Assembly (NCBI GenBank): GCA_000437515.1 | Contig: FR898441.1 | Location: 1 to 5,392 of the forward strand | Reading direction: 5' to 3' | Length of the DNA stretch: 5,392 bases | Source: Acidiphilium sp. CAG:727 | GTDB lineage: Bacteria; Bacillota; Clostridia; Christensenellales; Borkfalkiaceae | Shown: one piece after another, positions 4,648-5,392 of the stretch | How positions within the stretch are numbered: position 1 is the stretch's first letter | Layout of the letters: each line of letters starts with the position of its first letter | Notes under the pieces: generated by a model | Database searches by the model: none | Seen by the model: the letters and a program-made list of their open reading frames with translations, nothing else | What the model was told of the DNA's origin: nothing | Program-made: the position numbers and the translations under genes

Positions 4648-5392
4648 ATGGAATTACAAAAACTGTTATCGAAGGCGAGAAGAGCCGCGGAAGATTACAA
4701 CATGATAGAAGAGGGCGATAAAATCGCCGTAGGACTTTCGGGCGGCAAAGACAGCCTGACGTTGCTTTATATTCTCGCCGCGATGAGAAGATTTTATCCG
4801 AAAAAATACGACCTTATCGCAATTTCGGTAGATATGGGGCTGGGACTCGACGAAAAAGAAGTTCGGGCCGTAAAAAATCTTTGCGAAAAACTCGGCGTAG
4901 AGTACTTCGTCGAAGAAACGAAAATAGGCGAAATCGTCTTTGACGTGAGAAAAGAACCCAACCCCTGCTCGCTCTGCGCGAACATGCGCCGCGGCGCGCT
5001 CAATTCCGCGGCTAAAAACCGCGGCTGCAACAAAGTCGCGCTGGGGCATCATTCCGACGACTTAGCGGAAACTTTTTTACTTTCGCTTTTCTACGAAGGC
5101 AGACTCTCCGCATTCGCGCCCGTAACGAGGCTCGAAAGAGTGGGGTTGACGGTTATCCGCCCGATGATTTATATTACCGAAAAAGAAATAATCGGCTTTG
5201 CCAAAGACAAACCGATTATTCACAACCCCTGCCCCGCAGACAAGCACACGCAACGACAATTTATCAAAGACACTATAAAAGCGCTGCAAAAAGAAGTACC
5301 CGCCGTTAAAGACAATATTTTAGGAGCGATACTCCACCCCGAAAGAAACAACCTTTCGTCGTTTATAAAACCCGCCGACAAAGAAAGAAATT
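4648..5392 (+). CDS. ttcA: TtcA-family tRNA 2-thiocytidine synthetase, 3' end cut
   Basis: This cytoplasmic ATP-dependent enzyme of the TtcA family puts sulfur on cytidine 32 of certain tRNAs. The PP-loop activates the base by adenylation, and a [4Fe-4S] cluster held by three cysteines carries the sulfur. Of the 248 visible codons, residues 31-36 give the PP-loop SGGKDS, 107-110 the CxxC motif CSLC, 132-142 the family block LGHHSDDLAET, and 193-203 NPCPADKHTQR with the likely third ligand C195. All three expected cysteines (107, 110, 195) are therefore present. The frame is still open at the window edge, so the C-terminus is missing; little of the family length should remain. The ATG at 4648 has AAAAGG 5 bases upstream and is 101 bases from the divergent operon start. 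The related TilS (tRNA lysidine synthetase) lacks the CxxC, which argues against that name. The exact tRNA substrates in this organism are not known. Confidence 0.9.
   Translation, partial: MELQKLLSKARRAAEDYNMIEEGDKIAVGLSGGKDSLTLLYILAAMRRFYPKKYDLIAISVDMGLGLDEKEVRAVKNLCEKLGVEYFVEETKIGEIVFDVRKEPNPCSLCANMRRGALNSAAKNRGCNKVALGHHSDDLAETFLLSLFYEGRLSAFAPVTRLERVGLTVIRPMIYITEKEIIGFAKDKPIIHNPCPADKHTQRQFIKDTIKALQKEVPAVKDNILGAILHPERNNLSSFIKPADKERN

Noticed and set aside
4666..5289. Minus-strand open frames on the right
   Set aside because: They lie opposite the TtcA gene, which has all its expected motifs in the plus frame.

Overview
The window most resembles a chromosomal segment of a gut or anaerobic Clostridia-type Firmicute. 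This rests on protein families and gene signals, not on a marker gene. Those signals are: a cytidylate-kinase-like protein of the GSGG type, a clostridial-style TtcA with CSLC and NPCPAD motifs, a stand-alone ferredoxin-thioredoxin-reductase catalytic chain, strong GGAGG ribosome binding sites, and TTGACA-N17-TAnnnT promoters. Ser is often TCG, Gly GGC and Arg AGA or CGC. A Christensenellales-like relative is a guess only. No mobile element, CRISPR array, tRNA or rRNA is visible.

Layout from left to right. Positions 1-377 have no convincing gene. They hold two strong minus-strand promoters (226-254 and 102-130) that look like a tandem duplication and fire out of the left edge. They also hold paired hairpins at the start of the predicted leader (55-100), a doubtful 23-codon micro-ORF (127-198), and a Rho-independent terminator (341-366) that closes the operon to its right. 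Positions 378-4546 are a five-gene minus-strand operon, read right to left: a DUF368/PopT polyprenyl-phosphate transporter, a cytidylate-kinase-like P-loop protein, an unrecognised 519-residue membrane protein, a Cof-type HAD phosphatase, and a small ferredoxin-thioredoxin-reductase catalytic chain. The last three are tightly packed: an 18-base gap, then an 8-base overlap, then an ATGA overlap. A second promoter sits between the first two genes. From 4648 to the right edge, on the plus strand, lies a TtcA-family tRNA C32 thiolase that is cut by the window end.

The two divergent units (4546 leftward, 4648 rightward) are driven by promoters that interlock. Their -10 boxes form the arms of a near-perfect 24-bp palindrome, and both predicted start sites fall at its centre. 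The two transcription units should therefore compete for polymerase or share one regulator.

How the operon genes cooperate is not clear. PopT recycles the cell-envelope lipid carrier, and the unknown protein is also membrane-bound. The kinase-like protein, the phosphatase and the thiol reductase are cytoplasmic. TtcA and the reductase chain are both expected to carry a [4Fe-4S] cluster, which fits an anaerobe. The shared operon suggests co-expression, but no single pathway can be read from the sequence.
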